64,000 nucleotides of DNA. Source: Henckelia pumila. Lineage: Eukaryota; Streptophyta; Magnoliopsida; Lamiales; Gesneriaceae. Shown here one piece after another: positions 1 to 13,022 of this stretch. How positions within the stretch are numbered: the stretch's first letter is position 1; each line of letters opens with the position of its first letter. The notes beneath the pieces were generated by a model. It was not told the DNA's origin and did not search any database. It saw only the letters and a program-made list of their open reading frames with translations. The translations under genes and the position numbers were made by a program. The stretch is from positions 133,084,375-133,148,374 of the forward strand of contig NC_133121.1 in NCBI RefSeq assembly GCF_033568475.1, in the 5' to 3' direction.

Positions 1-2130
1 ATTGGGTGCACAACTCGTCCTCCCCTTCCAACTGACACCTGGATCTTGAGGAGTTTCGGTTGCACCAGAAAGTAAGTTCAGACCCTCAGCGAGAAGATTA
101 GGAGGAAATACTGACCACACGCTTCGGTATGTCTTAGAAAAGGTGTCACTGTATGGAAATCCAAAAGTTGTGACTATCTGAAAAGAATCAATCAGTATCT
201 GTCATACCCCATTACCGTATCATTCAGTCGGATATCTGCTACATAAATGTTGAGCAAAATCGCAAACCTGAGTGATGAAGCCAATAATAAAGATGAAGTA
301 ACCCACAGTTGTGGCTGATGAAGACTTGCTAATAAAGGCAGACAACATAAAGGCAAATGCAGTCTGCAAAAGAAGCAGCAAATATTTCCAACTGTTACAT
401 TTTTCATCAGTTGCTTGCTATTAGATACATTAACAGATGTATCTTTTAATTTAGATGGGCTCAGAGATCTACCATATTCAATTGAAAAAGGAAAAACAAG
501 AGGAACACAACTGCGAAATTGTTGTGCAGAAAAAAATCAAATTGAAACATCATCCCAAAGAGAACAGTGAGAAGTGATGTAATAAATGAGATGATTCCCT
601 CCCATGTAAGCCATGATAACCAATATGCAGTATCATAAAGACCCATCATGGTCATTGCCTGTGAATAAAACAAAGGGTAAGACACAGACCCATAATTTTC
701 TGCAAAATGAAGCAATAGTACCACAATCTTCGTGAGATAATTAAAAAGGAAAATCAGTTAATACCTGGCGAAGTTTGAGTTCTTTCTCTGTTATTAAAGC
801 ACTAACTTGGAAGACAAATGCAAACATGGCAATTGCTAGGAAAAAGGTGGGTCCTGCTCTTTGCACCGCAGAAAAAAATTCAAGTGATGGATGCGCGAAT
901 TCCTTCAAATTGACGACCCAACTGAAGCTTGGATCTAAATTTGAAACATAATACAGTTTAATATCAAGAAGGAGAATAAAGCAGTGGTATCATGCTTAAA
1001 ATGATGGACAAAATCAAGCTTCTCAGTTGTTATACCTCCAATTAGTAACCTTGCAATTTCACGCTCCGCAGCAAGTTGAAGGGGAATTTGAAATTTGAGA
1101 GTTGGATCTTCGAACACTCCTCTCCTTGCAAGTGGAGTGGAATTGGTCTGTATCCCATAGCTAATCACCGTATCGCCTCTGTCTACAAAATGCAAAGCAC
1201 CAGGACAAAACATGGGATTGCTGGCAAGCCAATCGTCCACGTCACTTGGTGTTCTGAAACCTTGAACCTGCTCACACATGGAGAACCGAAAGATTTATAA
1301 TTTCCAGCCAGTGAAGGACATTGATCATTGTGCATACTTGGCTGTAAACAAAAAACTGACATTGACATTTCAGATTATGAAATTCATTTATAATCAAGAT
1401 CGAGGGAAAAAAATTGGATTGTAATTCCAGTCGGTCTCAACTCTCAAGGCAGATGGAAAATTTTCACAACAAAAAATTTCTCCATCGCCAACAACATAAT
1501 CAGTTTACCTAAGCAAGGGTCACATAATGCAAGCAATAATCGGGATACAACAAAACAGTTGAAAATAAATACAGCACACTGCACCGCAACAAAGTCAAAA
1601 ACATAACATGGTAAAAAAAAAAAATCAATCTTTTCCCAATCTAGGACATCATAAAATCAACAAGCCAGGGGGATGCTCTTTTCGAAAAATAAAGTCAATA
1701 AATAAACCATCCATCATTTCAACGAAAACAACAATCAAATAAATAAATAAATAACCTTGTTTCCAGCAATAGGCCTCCCAGGATTATTCGCCCGGATCCT
1801 CCGCACAATCTCTCCAATCCTCGCGCTGTCACTCCCACTCCAAACAAAGTCATAGCACGGCAATTTGGTGTAGAACTTCTCCTCGCAAGGAGGAATCGGA
1901 GGCGCGACCAAGGGCTTCGGATCCTTAACATCTTTGAACGAAGAAGAGGAGGCATACCGCGCTTCGACGGCTTTCTGAATGAAGAAGATGAGGGAGATGA
2001 AGAAGAGCGAGGAGAAGAGCTGCAGGAAAGTAGCGCGCTTGTTCCGCCATGCGAGAAGCAGGTTCTTGAAGAAGAGAGCTTTGTATTGCTGGATCAACAG
2101 AGGAAATCCTCGCTGCAGCTCCATCCCCAT
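1..2130 (-). CDS. ABC transporter A family member (ABCA2/ABCA7-like), 5' part, cut by window edge
   Basis: Six exons can be joined on the minus strand: 2130-1756, 1267-1036, 934-765, 658-473, 363-268 and 177-1. All have GT-AG borders and consistent phases, giving 412 codons before the window edge. The product matches the N-terminal half-size ABCA transporters of plants: a basic start (MGMELQRGFPLLIQQYKALF), a first membrane segment near residues 34-55, then family blocks such as LPCYDFVWSG, GALHFVDR, SYGIQTNST, the REIARLLIG block and QAMTMMGLYDTAYWLSWLTWE. These belong to the first membrane domain and the loop after TM1; the nucleotide-binding domain should lie left of the window. By family it is a membrane ATPase, probably moving lipids or fatty-acid derivatives; the substrate is inference. 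A second in-frame ATG lies two codons downstream. Confidence 0.93.
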
Positions 2131-2167
2131 TTTTGGCTGGATTTTGCAGTGGTTTTTGTTTTATTAT

Positions 2168-2175
2168 TTTATATA
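2168..2175 (-). promoter_or_regulatory. TATA-like box upstream of the ABCA gene
   Basis: TATATAAA on the minus strand, about 38 bp before the ABCA ATG. If used, the 5' UTR would be only about 10-15 nt, so transcription may instead start further upstream. Only the motif and its position support it. Confidence 0.3.
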
Positions 2176-2860
2176 CACGACGGGGTTTTGTATTGCAGTT
2201 GGAAGACGCGGGGGAATGTGGATGTGATTTTACGATTTCACCCTTGGGATTTGGGATTAATTTAATTACAACCAAATCCATCTATAAATCACGACAAGGA
2301 AACAGGGCTTGTAATTGGGGGGGGGGTTTGACTTGGTAACCATATATATTCTGAGAAATTTCTTTGCATTAATTTAAGATTTAATAAGTTTTGATTTCGT
2401 ACCAATATTTATGTGTATTCTTCCTCACCAAGTAATGTTTCGACGAATATTGCTCGAATTGAGTGAAATGGATGACAAAGTATCTCATTAATTTCAACTC
2501 AAATACTAATATATATCATGAAAAACATGTCCTCCTCTTATGTCAAAATGCTTTTTTTTTTTTTATTTTGTATAAAGATCGGATTGACTTGTACTATCTC
2601 ACGAGAGTTTAATGGGGGTGTCGAACAATATGGTCTATTGTCTTATTAATTGCATATACTTCGATTACGTGATGGATCTAATTAGATAAAGTATAAATAG
2701 TTATAAAGTTGAATTTGATGGGGTTGCAAAAATTTTATAAATGATGTAGATTTTTTGTTACATGTATTGAACAAGGAATATATATGATATGGAAATTAAC
2801 TTGAGGAGTGATTGGCTAATTCATATAAATCGGCCAACCACAGTATTGAAAAATGCTTTG

Positions 2861-2898
<38 letters not shown>

Positions 2899-2912
2899 CG
2901 TGTCATTTAGAC

Positions 2913-3032
2913 AGTGTTTGGAAGAGCATGTAGGAAGCACCTCTCAACTTTTCATTAACAAAATTTTAAAATTTTATAAAATTTTGTTAACGAGAAATCA
3001 AAAAATGTTTTTTAGAAGCTCTTCCAAACACT
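2913..3032. repeat. Small foldback MITE-like element
   Basis: The ends are a perfect 15-bp inverted repeat, AGTGTTTGGAAGAGC at 2913-2927 and its complement at 3018-3032. Inside is a second self-complementary stretch around TTAACAAAATTTT. The termini resemble those of the TTA-flanked element at 44334-44459, so this is probably a diverged relative. I do not see clean TTA target duplications here. Confidence 0.6.
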
Positions 3033-3318
3033 ATATATCTTAATGCCTTTAACTTGTTCAAAATGTCTACTGATTAAAGTACTTTAATTTAGATCTGAAT
3101 GTATAATTTAATATCATCACCATCGTCACCACAGTAAAAGATGTGTATGTTTTTGGACCACACGAAGAAGCAATGTACAAATTTAGAACAGTCAACGAGC
3201 TTGAAAAACATAATTAGCCATTCTCCCCAAAATAATAATTATAATATTAATAATAATTAGCCAGTAGTAATATTCTACACATAAAATGTCAACTTTATAA
3301 GGGAGAACTATATTTTTT

Positions 3319-3725
3319 TACCGTGTTATTTGTATTTTTTTTTCAATTTTGATCCTGTTAACGGTGAATTTTTATTTAATATAACTTACGTGTGTTTTTT
3401 TCATTTTGATCATGTTACGATTTATTTTTATTTTTAGTCTTGTAACTTGTATATTATTTTTATTTTTGGTCATTTAACTTGTAGTTATTTTTATTTTTTA
3501 TCTTTCTATCGGTCATAAAATGACCAAAATGAAATAAAAACAAGTTAAAGGATCAAAAATAAAAATAATACACAAGTTACGGGACTAAAAATAAAAATTC
3601 ACCATAACAGGACCAAAAATGAAGAAAAAACATTCAAGTTACATGACTGAAAATACAAATTCACAATTAACAGGACCAAAAAATGGAAAAAAAAAAACAA
3701 CGTAAATAGCAGGACTAAAACTGTT
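3319..3725. repeat. Large foldback repeat of about 400 bp
   Basis: Two arms of about 200 bp are imperfect inverted copies around a centre near 3515-3525. The left arm carries TTTTGATCCTGTTAACGGTG and the right arm carries the complement with a few changes near 3670-3690. Transcription would give a long hairpin. The arms resemble those of 4750-5195 and 55070-55385, so this is a dispersed family. No coding capacity is seen. Confidence 0.65.
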
Positions 3726-4749
3726 ATTACCCTATTATATTATATATAACATATATATATATATATAAAAAACTGTAATGGTGATTCTATGTTGCGATTC
3801 TGTTCATCCGTCTATCAAATTTAATTTTAGTATGCTATTTTTATATCTTTTGTGATTTTAATAATTTTTTCGACACATACGGTGAATGTCACATCAACTC
3901 ATCTCGAGCCCATGTTAAACTTGATCTCATTTAAAAGGATGTGCTCAATTGAATGAGCTCCCAATTGTGAGCCACTCTACTGGATTCTTTCAATAAGAGC
4001 TCTTCACCCTCTAGCACTCAATAGGCAATTATAATTAAGCTCCCCCACGACGTGCTCATAGGCTCCATTTCAATGATCTCATAAAAAAAAAAAAAAAAAA
4101 CTTACATATTAATTAATCAAACAAGTGGTACACCATTTAAATATAAAATATAACAAAAATTTTACTGCTTTAGGAGGTTTACCTAAATGCACATTGAATG
4201 ATACCTATTGCGGGTTTTCACGTGATAAAAAATATTTATAACAAAAATGGCACACAATATTTAATTTTCAATACACGCGCGAAGTATTCCTTTTAAAATT
4301 AGTGTAATTTATTGGTAAAATAGTTTAAATGATTCATATTCGAATCAATTTAATTTGTGTGTATAATTATAACTTGTTTAATAATATATTTTGTTAACTT
4401 CAATGTTTCTAATATTATTTTACAACAATTCTACTTATAATTTTCCATTATGTGACGTGAAAGCATTGTTGTAAGCCTTTTAACTTGGTAAAAAGAATGA
4501 CAATGGAATAGAAAGATTGGAATATATAAAAAGATTCATGACCAAGTATAGGAGTTAATTATTTCAATTAAATTATGTCAATTGAACATAGAGTATACAT
4601 TAGACTATAGAATTCTCTACAAATACATGCATCACTTGAATTAGATTTTTTTTTCCTTTGAGAAATTAAAACGAGGAGATGATGGCGGAGCCAATTAGAG
4701 AGGCAGAAATACAAGAACAATTGTCATAATTTTATTTTATTTTTGGGAA

Positions 4750-5195
4750 AACTGCAATTTTGATCCTGCATATTTGTCATTTTGCGATTTCAGTCCTCTA
4801 TGTTTTCATATTTCAGTTTTAGTCCTGTATATTCTGATTTTCGACAATTTTAGTCTTTTTTCTTCGAAATGTTTACGTGGCACTATACACGTCAGCTCCA
4901 CATCAGCACTACATTTATGTCACATCAGCGCCACATCGAAAAAAAAACTAAAATTGCCAAAAAAAAAAAAACAAAGATATCAGACTAAAACTGAAATCCG
5001 AAACATAGAAGACTGCATTGATGTCACGTCAGCTCCACATTAGCACTGCATTGATGTCACATCAGCATCACATCGAAAAAATGACTAAAATTGCCCAAAA
5101 AAAAACAAAGATAGCAGACTAAAACTGAAATCCGAAAATATAGAAGACTGAAATCGCAAAGTACTAAATATACATGATCAAAAAAACAATTTTTA
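4750..5195. repeat. Long-TIR foldback element with internal tandem duplication
   Basis: The outer about 120 bp at each end are inverted copies; both read TTGCGATTTCAGTC and CAGTTTTAGTC from outside in. Between them a unit of about 137 bp beginning CACGTCAGCTCCACAT is repeated once (starts at 4888 and 5025). The arrangement suggests a MITE-like element whose inner part was duplicated in place. No transposase sequence is present. Confidence 0.65.
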
Positions 5196-5765
5196 CTTTT
5201 TTTCTAAATATATATCTTCAAATATAAATATATATTTATATATATGATAAACTTTTAGAAAATTTTCGGATTAACTCTAAAATTTTAGTTTTAAAAATTA
5301 TGTCGTTGGTCAGTGGAAAAAGAGCTCGATTTTTATTGATGATGAATAAACTTCAATCTCAAGTCTGATGAAAAAAAACTTGGAAGATCATTCAATCCCA
5401 GCTAGATTGTGGAATAGTATATATGGGCTCAATGTACGAGTACTTGAGAATTAATATATAAGCTGCTTGATAATTAGACTAGCTAGTTACTTAATTCTAT
5501 GTGATCAGTATATATATGTTGTTTCCATTTGGTTAAATATATATCAGCAAACAAGGGAAAATAATTAAATTAGATGCATATAGTATGCTAATTATCACTC
5601 AATCCATTTTATTACACGATCGAATTAATCAACGTCTCCCGATCCATAAAGGTAAAACTTCTAAAGAAAGAAGGTAGAAATTAAGATGACCGATAATAAG
5701 ATCCATCTTAGATTTTTTTTATAAAAAAAAGGAAAATAAAAGAAAGAAATGATGGATTAATGGAT

Positions 5766-7001
5766 TCATTGCATGAGTAAGTTTCGGATGAGAGCTGCCT
5801 GAGTCGTATCGGCGTTCGCCAACAATTCCGATAGCCTCTCGCTTAAGTCATCCACCTCCCTATGCAAGCTTCTTATGTAGTTGCATGTCTCCTGCAACAC
5901 TTTTGATGCCGACTTCTGCATGTAATACATGAAATTCACCCCATAATTTTGATTCTCGAAACTAAATATTTAATTTAAAAGACCAATTTAGACATTTTTC
6001 TACGAGGGTGAGCGATTTAGGGCAAATTATCACGAGTTCGATCGGGATATATATATATATATATATATATATAGACTATAGTTGTTGCCCCTAGCTCATG
6101 TTATTAAAATTATAAACTCAAAATTTATGTGATTCCTATAGAAATGAAATAATTTTGATTCTCTTCCATAATTTATTATGTTGTGTTAGACACGCTCCAA
6201 TTAAATTATTGGATCCACTTTGAGTTTGATCACTATAGTTTAGACGTACTTTAATAATATGGTGCTATGAACATCTAATTTGTTTTTTGAAATCCTATAT
6301 AAAATTAAACTTATTAAGATTGTAAATAAAATTTAAAGATTTTCCATTGAATCAGGATAATTACTATAATATCGTGTGTGTTTAATTTTACGTAGTGTCA
6401 TTAAGATATGTGTGTGTGTGTGTGTGTGACATGATCTCATGCATTTAATTAACCCTCATTTAAGGCACTAAAACTTTTTAAATTATATACCAAAAAATTA
6501 GTAAATAGTAAATAATTTTAATAATATATTTAAGTGATTAATCCAAATGGAATCTTCAGTTTTATATTTGCAACACAGAGTTCCAAGCTCATCTTCAAAG
6601 CGTTGGGGATGGTGAATCACATTCACATCAACCAAATTAATTAAATAAACTGCCGACTTACCAAAGAGTACAGTACTTTGACGACGACTTCTTAAATTAT
6701 ATCCGTGTATTCATTTTCATGTCCATCATTTAATTTTTTTTTATAAATAAATAATTATTGATCTTCATCGAAGCAACTTCTATAGTTGGCATTTTTACTT
6801 CCATGTATGCTTCAAACTACCACAAAAGGGGGGGAAAAAGAACAACGCAAACGCATGCAGAAGTACCTTGCCCAAGCGCGAGCGAGGGTTTTGAACCTCA
6901 GGAAGAAGCTGTTGCAACTTAGACACGAGTTCGTTGATTTGATCATCCGAGATTCTTGAAGATCCCGATGAGTGCCTTGATCGCGACCTCCGGCTAGACA
7001 T
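5766..7001 (-). CDS. PRE-type small atypical bHLH protein (non-DNA-binding HLH)
   Basis: Two exons, 7001-6867 and 5915-5766, separated by a 951-bp GT-AG intron, encode 94 residues, the usual size of the PACLOBUTRAZOL RESISTANCE / ILI / KIDARI family. The N-terminus is serine/arginine-rich ([18 protein letters not shown]). Helix 1 reads [15 protein letters not shown] and helix 2, in exon 2, reads [20 protein letters not shown]. The basic region needed to bind DNA is missing, as in the family, whose members sequester inhibitory HLH proteins (IBH1, HFR1, PAR1 types) and so promote cell elongation downstream of brassinosteroid, gibberellin and light. That role is family knowledge. Intron position inside the loop and protein length both fit. 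The exact paralogue cannot be named. Confidence 0.95.
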
Positions 7002-7187
7002 TATAATTTTGTTATATATATATTTAGAGAGAGATGCTTGGAAGAATGAAAGTTAATACATATGAGAAGATGAGCAAAGTACTAGGCCAAGAAATTGTAA
7101 TATTGTACTAGGTTGCTTTTCTTATGATCAGAAGCCTTTGGAATAAGACATGCAATTGCATGAGAGTGAGCAATGGGGTAGCTTGGC

Positions 7188-7195
7188 TTTATATA
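7188..7195 (-). promoter_or_regulatory. TATA box of the PRE-type bHLH gene
   Basis: CTATATAAAG on the minus strand, about 190 bp before the ATG, an ordinary spacing that would leave a 5' UTR of roughly 160 nt. The flanking sequence is less AT-biased than the surroundings, which makes the motif stand out. Confidence 0.6.
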
Positions 7196-7201
7196 GGGCT
7201 T

Positions 7202-10200
7202 TGAAGTGAGAAAGTGGGTAAATTATTTAATAGTTGGAAGAAAAGCATCTAGAGATATGCTACACTATCCTTACTTGTGGTTAGTTCTTAATTGACCCAA
7301 AAGTAGCTAGGCTTTGTGATCGATTCTTTAACGAATTAAAAAAATAATAATATATCAAAGCAAGTGGGACATCCATCCAAGCTTTAATTTAGTTTACGTA
7401 CATTTGGACATTTGGTATTTGGTATAATTTTCTTGTAAATTGGTCTATTTTGATTTTTAGTTTTGTAACTTTTCAAATTTTATTTCATCTAGTAATTTGG
7501 ATTTTTTTTTATCTTTGTTTAATATGGTTTATTTTGCACCGATATTCTTCTACATGGCACATGTGATGAAAATAAACCTAAAATTACACACATTAAATTA
7601 ATCTAAGCAAAAATAAAGAGGAAAATAAAGCAAAATGACCCCAAATAATTCAAAATAAGAGGAAAAAGTTTGCCGTTTCCCTGTATTTTTTGTTCAGGTA
7701 TATTTTAATGTGTGTAGTTTATGTTTTATTCTTGTCAGATGGACAATCACATACATAGGAGAGCATCGTTGTCAAGTAAACAATATTCAATGAATTAAGT
7801 GGTTTTGGGCAAAAATAAAGGACCAGAACAAAAGAAATCCTAAGTTAATTACCAGATAAAAATAAACTTTGACAAGTTATAGAACTAAAACTCATGAAAA
7901 CATGTCAACTTACAGGACTACGATTGTAATATTTCCATGATTTTTCTATGAATCCACATGTGAGATAAATAAGGATCATTGGATACAACTTTAAGACGGT
8001 ACCTTAAAGCCAACATCCCATTGACCATACATAAATATGTTTTTCATGTATCAGACAACATGAAGTAAATATGTGTATATACAAATGTAGCTAGGCACAT
8101 GTTAGTTTTAAGAAAAGACATAAATGTAAAAATATTTTCTTTATAGAGAAGATTCGAAGGGTTTAATTTGCTGTCATTAAATTAAATAAATGGAAACTAA
8201 AGCAACTAATTGTGTGAACATGTATACAAATATAGGCACATTCATTTAGCTCAAAAAAAAAAAAAAGGAAGAAGCAGAAGTAATTGCAAAGATTTAAATG
8301 CTTTGTAAAATTCGAGTTGTGTCTTCACCCAATTGAACTTGACGCGCGTTCTAATATTAGAGTTGACCAGTGGGATTAAATACTGGTTGCATTGAGCATT
8401 TCGAGATTGTTACTTCACTATAATTTCATGGGATATATAACATCGTGCATATGAAATTTTATGATAATCAACGAAAATTTTAAAAAGTCCAGATTTTTAT
8501 TTAGAAACTTCAAGGATATTTAATTTTGGGGTAGCATTATTAGGTTGTATGTTTGATTATTTTGAGATATATTTTGGTATATCTATGCTATCAAATGTCA
8601 CACTTAATCATCTATTTTACGATTTTTAACAATTTTAGTAGTCTTTTTTTATTAGGGGTATTGATATGACACTATACACGTCAATTTTGCATTATTCTTT
8701 CTCACGTGAACGTCATATCAACAAAATAAAAACAAATGTTGAAAATTAAGATTGAAATTTGACAACATAACTAAAATAGCTCAAAGAAAAATATACAAAA
8801 TAAAAAATGCGAAATTCCCTCGTTCAATGGTCGAAATATCTGCATAACATTACACCAAATTAAATTTAACCAAGATTAATTAAAGCCATTATATTAGAGG
8901 TGAAAAGGGACTAATAACAATTTCGTCTAATAATTGAAGCTGCATATTATATTACATTTTATTTATCTCCTCAGGGAATCTTATATTGATCAGTCAAAAA
9001 AGGCAAAAGGAATACTTCTGAGTAGCCTAAGTTGGCAAATTAACATGGGATGACTCCATTTGGTACTTTTTTTCAAATATATAATAATAATTTGACCAAT
9101 ATTTATTGCAGTTTTTTTAGAAAAAAAAAAAATAGGGGCCGAATTTAAATGTTTGGGCATGATTTTTCATTAACACATGGAGAGATGAGGATAAAATTAG
9201 GAAATTAGGTGGAAATTCGATTGTACCAATTTTTTTTAAATTTACAAAAAAAAAAAAAAAGTTATATATTATAATATTCATCCAAGACTATGGTTCAAAT
9301 TTAGAAAAAACACTAATAAATTAAGTGTATAAATCTTTTAAAGCTTATATGATGTTGGTACTCTACAATTCCTCGTTCGAAAAACATATTTCATGGTTCG
9401 GGTTAGATTAAAAATATATTAATCTCAAGAAATTGATCCATGAAATTGTTGAAAGTTTTTGTGGAAGATGTATTCTCTTGAGTATTTTTAATACAAAACA
9501 TACGGTGTAACTTTGAGTCTTTGACATAATTTTATATTTAAAAAATGCATACATGTTAATATTTTGGTAGCTCAACAAAAGGCGAAATATTAGAATATAA
9601 ATCTATTGTCAACATTGTTGATTATTACTTGGCAATTATTTGATTATGAAACTGACATGAAATCAAAACAAAAATGGGGAAACGGATTCACATTTTGTGG
9701 CCAAAAAATGAGTTAGAATTCGAAGCCATGAACTTTATTAATATACCAAATCAATGCCCAATCTTTTTGTGATCACCGATGATCTTTACAATCTCATTGA
9801 GAAGGCGATAGCTGCAACACGTTTCAGTTCACATTCTAAAACTATTATCGACTTCACACAATATATATATATATATAGTTACTATTTTATTAAGTGTGCA
9901 TATCTTATTCTAACTGTTTTTGGTGTCATTGTCTGTTTTCTTCAAAAAAAAATTCCTTTTGTACCCTACACTCTCTCCAACTCACTTATCTCATCTTTTT
10001 TTTCAACTGTTCGCATCATCTATTCTTTTATCATATCTCTTTTTTTCAATTAAAATTGAATTTTATTTATGACTATTTTTTTATATTTGAAAAATAATAA
10101 TAAACAAGCACTTTAAAATTAAAAAATTATTCAATATACAATACATTATATATATTTATATATAATATTTTACACACGTAACGCGCGTGCTCTGTCGCTA

Positions 10201-12331
10201 TTATATACTTAAATTTAAGACATTTTAGTGTCATGGTCTATCATCGCAATATAAAAGTTACCATAAATTAATTTAATATTCTTTTGATAGCTCTTTAATT
10301 ACGAAAATTTAATATTATTTTGGTGGATATTTATATATAGAAATGTCATTTTTGTATTTTTATTTCACATATTTTTTTATTTTCATTAAAAAAAATGGCT
10401 ATATAATCATGCAAGTTGCAACACGTGCATATGAGTACTAGTATATCATTAAACATATACAATAATAATATTAAGAAAAAGAACCCTCTAATTTTCACAA
10501 TTAAAATAAATAATTAGCATTAATAATTAAAGATTGCTCGGCGTACATGTCGCGGCACATGACTCCGAACAGCAAGGATTCCATACGTTTTCACGAGGAA
10601 ACCTGTTCGATTTCTTTAAAATAATATATATTAATAATAAAATTTAATTTTCCTAATCCAAGATTTTCAATTTGAAATTAATTTTTGGAGTCCAAGAAAG
10701 ATTTTGTGTGATCTTTTTGAGCATGCATGCAGTGTAATATTACTACTTTATTGTATTGGACGGGAACCGACTATCCACCGATCTCCCTCATTTTTTAAGG
10801 TTTTTTTTAATATAATATATATTTTCAGAAAATAATATATTGTTTTTCGGGATTTTTTTAATCATACCATCGTTCCGTCGGTAGTAGCAGTGACAAAAGG
10901 TTTTGTTAGCTTCTTAAACAAGGACATTTGGTTGATTTAATTTAATTAGAATAATCCATTTATTAATAAAGATGCATTTATATTCTCTTCTTTTTCCCCG
11001 TAGGATCACCTTTTACTTTTATAATTTAGCGCCAAATTAATTAAACTTTCATGGTAAACAAATTTGCATAAATTTCAAAATATATGCACCAAAATAGACC
11101 CATTAGATTTCTTGTGATACCTACGGTCTCACGAATCTATTTTAATGAGATAAATGATTCGGTCTATATTCGGAGTGAAAAATAAGACTTTTGACATAAA
11201 AACTACGTTTATTTGCTATAATAAAAGTATATGATTATATTAATAATCTTATCGATATCATGTTTACTTGTTTTTTAAGGTACATATTAACTCATAAAAT
11301 CTATCCATATTTAGCTAATTTAAAATTTAAAATTTGATTATTTATCACAAATAAAAAGTGTGATAAATAATAATTTTTAACTAATTATCTTTTCAATTGA
11401 GAAAAATTATATTAATATATTTTAATTTCAAAAAAATAATATATGAAAACCCCCCATTTAAAAAAATTATAAAACATGAATAGAAATTTCAAATACTTCA
11501 TGATATATTTAATAAATTTTATTTGATTTTAATATATTAAAAATAAATTTAAAAATTATAGATTAATATATTTTATTAGATTTTATCCTTATTCATGGAA
11601 AACTTTTTTTTTATTAAATTTATTAATTTTTGTTTTAAAAAATAAATAATATTTATATTCAATAATTTACACGTGGATTAATAATAATTTACATTATTCA
11701 ATAAAAATCACGATCTTAATTTTACAAATACAAACTAAAAATAAGATTATATATTATAAATTTATAAGCAAAGAGCAAAATTGTAACGCTCATCTTAATC
11801 ATTATTTCAATCACAAAATTGATCAATCAAAGTAAACATGTTATTCATTATCCATCATTATTTAATTTATTTCACATCATATAAAACTAGTTTAATAGTT
11901 TTAGTATTATTTATCTGTATATAATTAATCTAACTATAAACACATCTATAAAATAATATTTTTATATTAGCTAGGTCGGATAAAAAATTCATCTTATAAG
12001 ACTGATTATTAAGAAGAGTTTTTGTAAATAACCAGAAAAGTTATTAATCTATATTTACAGTTTTTATTATTATTATTATTGATTTAAAAATTTCCATAAC
12101 AATATTATAAGGTTTTTAACCGCCAAAACAGTCCATTCCGACCACCTTGTCCTAAAGTTTTAGCATCCTGCGAGTAATTATGTTAATTATGCTTGTAGGT
12201 TATTTGTTTAAGAGTTTGTATCTGTTTGTACGTTACCCGATCCCAAGAGTGCCTACACAGTACACGCTACGTAGTTTATTATTTTCTAGCTAGCATCTAA
12301 TGTCATATCATTTCTCCCTACACACACATAA

Positions 12332-12360
<29 letters not shown>
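7202..12360. other. Gene-free AT-rich intergenic stretch with repeat remnants
   Basis: I see no supportable gene here. It holds weak copies of the GACTAAAA-type foldback family (about 7420-7930 and 8585-8815), Helitron-like fragments between about 9870 and 10441, a diverged GAGACGGTCTC-family copy near 11120-11290, and a TA run just before 12361. Short open frames at 9754-10097 are low-complexity T-rich sequence. Confidence 0.6.
9870..10441 (+). mobile_element. Helitron-like remnants ending at a CTAG terminus
   Basis: The stretch shares blocks with the two complete Helitrons on the right, for example a GATAGCTCTTTAATTACGAAAA-type segment and AAATGTCATTTTTGTATTTT. It ends with a short hairpin (GCAACACGTGC) followed after nine bases by CTAG at 10438-10441 and then T, the 3' signature of plant Helitrons. 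A second hairpin (CACGTAACGCGCGTG, about 10164-10178) suggests two overlapping or nested copies. The 5' end is not clear. Confidence 0.45.
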
Positions 12361-12365
<5 letters not shown>

Positions 12366-12510
12366 TTTTTTCAAGTGCCCACCTATCATGCCCACCAATG
12401 ATGTGATACTATTCTATTGAATGTGATAAACATGTGATAAATTGTAGGTCCAATAGAATAGTGCCACATCATTGGTGGACATGATAGGTGGGCACTTGAA
12501 AGAAACTTAT
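12361..12510. repeat. Near-perfect foldback (MITE-like), 59-bp arms
   Basis: Left arm 12361-12419 and right arm about 12451-12510 are inverted copies with few mismatches, around a loop of about 31 nt. The arms read TTTCAAGTGCCCACCTATCA and its complement, and continue into flanking TA repeats on both sides (12331-12360 and 12511-12528). The arms are much less AT-rich than the flanks. It could be a MITE inserted in a TA tract or a young hairpin locus feeding small RNAs. Confidence 0.8.
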
Positions 12511-12528
12511 ATATATATATATATATAT

Positions 12529-13022
12529 TATACCGTTTGATCGAGGATAAGATAAATAATACTTGGATAAGTAATATAATGTAATATAAAATAAATAAAA
12601 AATGATAATTAATTTAGTATTTGATTTGATTGATTGATTATAGTTTATTTGATTTGATTGATTGAATTTTATATTAAAAATATAAATTACCATTTGTTTT
12701 TTTAAGAATAAATAAAATATGAATAATATTATTTATAAGGGTAATATAGTAATTTAAATTCAATGATTTGATTGATTGAATTTTATATTAAAAATATAAA
12801 TTACCATTTGTTTTTTTAAGAATAAATAAAATATGAATAATATTATTTATAAGGGTAATATAGTAATTTAAATTCAATGATTTGATTGATGTAAGATAAA
12901 TGATTAATGATTTGATTGATGTAAAATAAATAATTAATAGATGGATAAATAATATGACGAGAATAACGCGAGATTTGATATGATAAGTTGTACAAGTACT
13001 AATTGTACTGTACCAAACGTTA
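12529..13022 (+). mobile_element. Tourist-like MITE, diverged copy with internal 114-bp tandem duplication
   Basis: The stretch is alignable over its whole length, in opposite orientation, to the TTA-flanked element at 28134-28508 (shared TACTTGGATAAGTAAT, GATTTGATTGATTGAATTTT, ATATGAATAATATTATTTAT and others). The ends read TACCGTTTGATCG and GTACCAAACGTTA, degraded versions of the partner's termini. Inside, a 114-bp unit is repeated exactly in tandem (12651-12764, 12765-12878) with a third partial start at 12879. The partner copy has this unit once, so the duplication happened here. Confidence 0.7.

Larger units (their letters stand above)
2176..5765. other. Intergenic region between the ABCA and PRE genes
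   Basis: No convincing coding sequence on either strand. The interval is AT-rich and holds a TA/TG dinucleotide run near 2862-2900, a small foldback (2913-3032), a large foldback (3319-3725), GAGCTC-rich but unassigned sequence at 3895-4080, and a long inverted-repeat element (4750-5195). Confidence 0.6.
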
